This document shows, piece by piece, positions 63,094 through 64,000 of a stretch of DNA of 64,000 nucleotides. Each line of letters begins with the position of its first letter. Positions within the stretch are counted from its first letter, which is position 1. Source of the DNA: Ruegeria sp. AD91A (GTDB lineage Bacteria; Pseudomonadota; Alphaproteobacteria; Rhodobacterales; Rhodobacteraceae); NCBI RefSeq assembly GCF_003443535.1, contig NZ_CP031946.1, positions 248,001 through 312,000 on the forward strand, read 5' to 3'. The position numbers and the translations under genes are program-made. The notes beneath the pieces were generated by a model. That model did not search any database. It was not told the origin of the DNA and saw nothing but the letters and a program-made list of their open reading frames with translations.

Positions 63094-64000
63094 TTATTCC
63101 AGCTCGACCAGAAGGTCCTTTGCGTCAATCTGGCCGCCGGGCTGCACATGAACGGCCTTGACGGTCGCATCGCGCTCGGCGTGGATTCCCGTTTCCATCT
63201 TCATCGCCTCGATGGTCAGCAACATGTCGCCTTCCTTGATCTGTTGACCCGCAGTCACGGCGACGGTGGCCACAACACCCGGCATCGGCGCGCCGATATG
63301 ATCCGGGTTGCCAACCTCGGCCTTGGGGCGCGCTTGCGTGCTTGACGTAACCATCCGGTTCGGAACCCGGATCACGCGCGGCTGGCCGTTGAGTTCAAAG
63401 AACACTTTGACCTCGCCCTTTTCATCCGTTTCGCCAATGGCCTGACAGCGGATTTCCAGCGTCTTGCCGGGGTCGATTTCCGCCGTGATCTCTTCACCGG
63501 GCTCCATGCCGTAGAAGAAAGTGCGCGTAGGCAGGGTACGGACCGGGCCGTAAATCCGGTGACGTCCCATGTAGTCCAGGAACACCTTGGGATACATCAG
63601 GTATCCGTTCAGATCCTCGTCATCGACCTCTTTGCCTTCCAGTTGCTTGGACAGCTCTGCGCGGGTGGCCTCAAGATCAACCGCAGTCACGTCTTTGCCG
63701 GGGCGTTCGGTGTTGGGGGCTTCGTCCTTAAGCACCTTCTTGATGATGGTGTCCGGAAAACCGCCCGGAGGCTGACCCAGATTGCCGCGCATCATGTCCA
63801 CGACCGAGTCTGGGAAGGCCACGTCGGTATCGGGGTCCTCGACCTGTTCGCGGGTCATGTTCTGGCTGACCATCATCAGCGCCATGTCGCCAACGACCTT
63901 GGAAGACGGCGTTACCTTCACGATGTCACCGAACATCTGGTTCACGTCAGCATACATCTGCGCCACTTCGTGCCAGCGCTCTTCCAGACCCAGGCTGCGC
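63094..64000 (-). CDS. pyc: Pyruvate carboxylase, C-terminal part (5' end outside window)
   Basis: About 302 codons, cut by the right edge. The segment runs from the end of the carboxyltransferase domain (LGLEERWHEVAQMYADVNQMFGDIVKVTPSSKVVGD, conserved in Pyc) through the allosteric/PT region to the biotin carrier domain, with the biotinylated lysine in IEAMKMETG and the closing LLVELE. It makes oxaloacetate from pyruvate to refill the TCA cycle. The second biotin enzyme of the window, with pccA 38 kb away. Confidence 0.94.
   Translation of the reverse strand, partial: RSLGLEERWHEVAQMYADVNQMFGDIVKVTPSSKVVGDMALMMVSQNMTREQVEDPDTDVAFPDSVVDMMRGNLGQPPGGFPDTIIKKVLKDEAPNTERPGKDVTAVDLEATRAELSKQLEGKEVDDEDLNGYLMYPKVFLDYMGRHRIYGPVRTLPTRTFFYGMEPGEEITAEIDPGKTLEIRCQAIGETDEKGEVKVFFELNGQPRVIRVPNRMVTSSTQARPKAEVGNPDHIGAPMPGVVATVAVTAGQQIKEGDMLLTIEAMKMETGIHAERDATVKAVHVQPGGQIDAKDLLVELE

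Noticed and set aside
1..64000. Insertion sequences, prophage, CRISPR arrays, restriction or toxin-antitoxin modules
   Set aside because: No transposase, integrase, repeat-spacer array, methylase or toxin-like pair could be recognised on either strand; gene content is core-like throughout.

Overview
The window looks like a core chromosomal segment of a marine alphaproteobacterium of the Roseobacter group (Rhodobacteraceae), closest in gene content and order to Ruegeria-type genomes. This rests on recognised families and clusters: an ScfR-type propionate regulator with pccB, pccA and methylmalonyl-CoA mutase, a betI-betC-betA choline cluster, HdaA, a VPLPA-CTERM protein, and many small families typical of this group. 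No insertion sequence, prophage, CRISPR array or plasmid signature was seen. Genes are dense, often overlap by an ATGA or a shared stop palindrome, and use GC-rich codons throughout.

Layout. 1-5 kb: minus-strand genes for a 3-ketosteroid-dehydrogenase-like flavoprotein (cut by the edge), a BASS-family transporter, a glutamine amidotransferase and an SLC13-type permease. 5-10.5 kb: yebC, an MFS protein, a nitroreductase of the iodotyrosine-deiodinase subgroup, the divergent ArgP/LysE pair and an EamA transporter. 10.5-14.4 kb: betI-betC-betA, which converts choline-O-sulfate to choline and then to betaine aldehyde; betB is not in the window. 14.4-15.5 kb: a secreted nuclease and a DUF465 gene with an FNR-type box. 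15.5-28 kb: the propionyl-CoA locus (pccR, Bcr/CflA transporter, pccB, small unknown genes, a DcaP-like porin, pccA, a DUF4174 gene, mutase), taking propionyl-CoA to succinyl-CoA. 28-39 kb: VOC and GNAT proteins, a TerB/DnaJ protein, a nuclease/phosphatase-fold protein, ppx, hdaA, an AI-2E family permease, a 2-oxoglutarate oxygenase with a flavoprotein oxidoreductase, and proS. 39-44 kb: lolC-lolD, a YdcZ-type permease, a c-type cytochrome with an FNR-type box, a HExxH lipoprotein and a 3-methyladenine glycosylase.

44-48.4 kb holds a quaternary-amine ABC transporter (binding protein, ATPase, fused double permease). Its promoter region carries an inverted repeat almost identical to the one in front of betI, so choline uptake and oxidation are probably one BetI regulon although 33 kb apart. 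48.4-53.7 kb: nnrU, a DUF2478 gene, a VPLPA-CTERM protein, tRNA-Tyr, rlmB, a zinc-ribbon protein, a YHS protein, a strongly structured non-coding element ending in an intrinsic terminator, a CoA-binding protein and a cysteine-histidine-aspartate lipoprotein. 53.7-61 kb: histidine genes hisB-hisH, hisA and hisF-hisE, all on the minus strand but split into blocks by unrelated genes, some on the opposite strand. 61-64 kb: a RAM-domain protein, a GNAT protein, two identical tandem tRNA-Gly genes, a MAPEG protein and the 3' end of pyruvate carboxylase.

The most useful observations are regulatory: matched BetI operators, TTTGCAAA palindromes at both pccR and pccB, FNR-type boxes at three genes, and a candidate small RNA or attenuator at 52.5 kb. 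I found no clear new defence or mobile system; the least explained metabolic unit is the oxygenase/flavoprotein operon at 34.9-37.2 kb.
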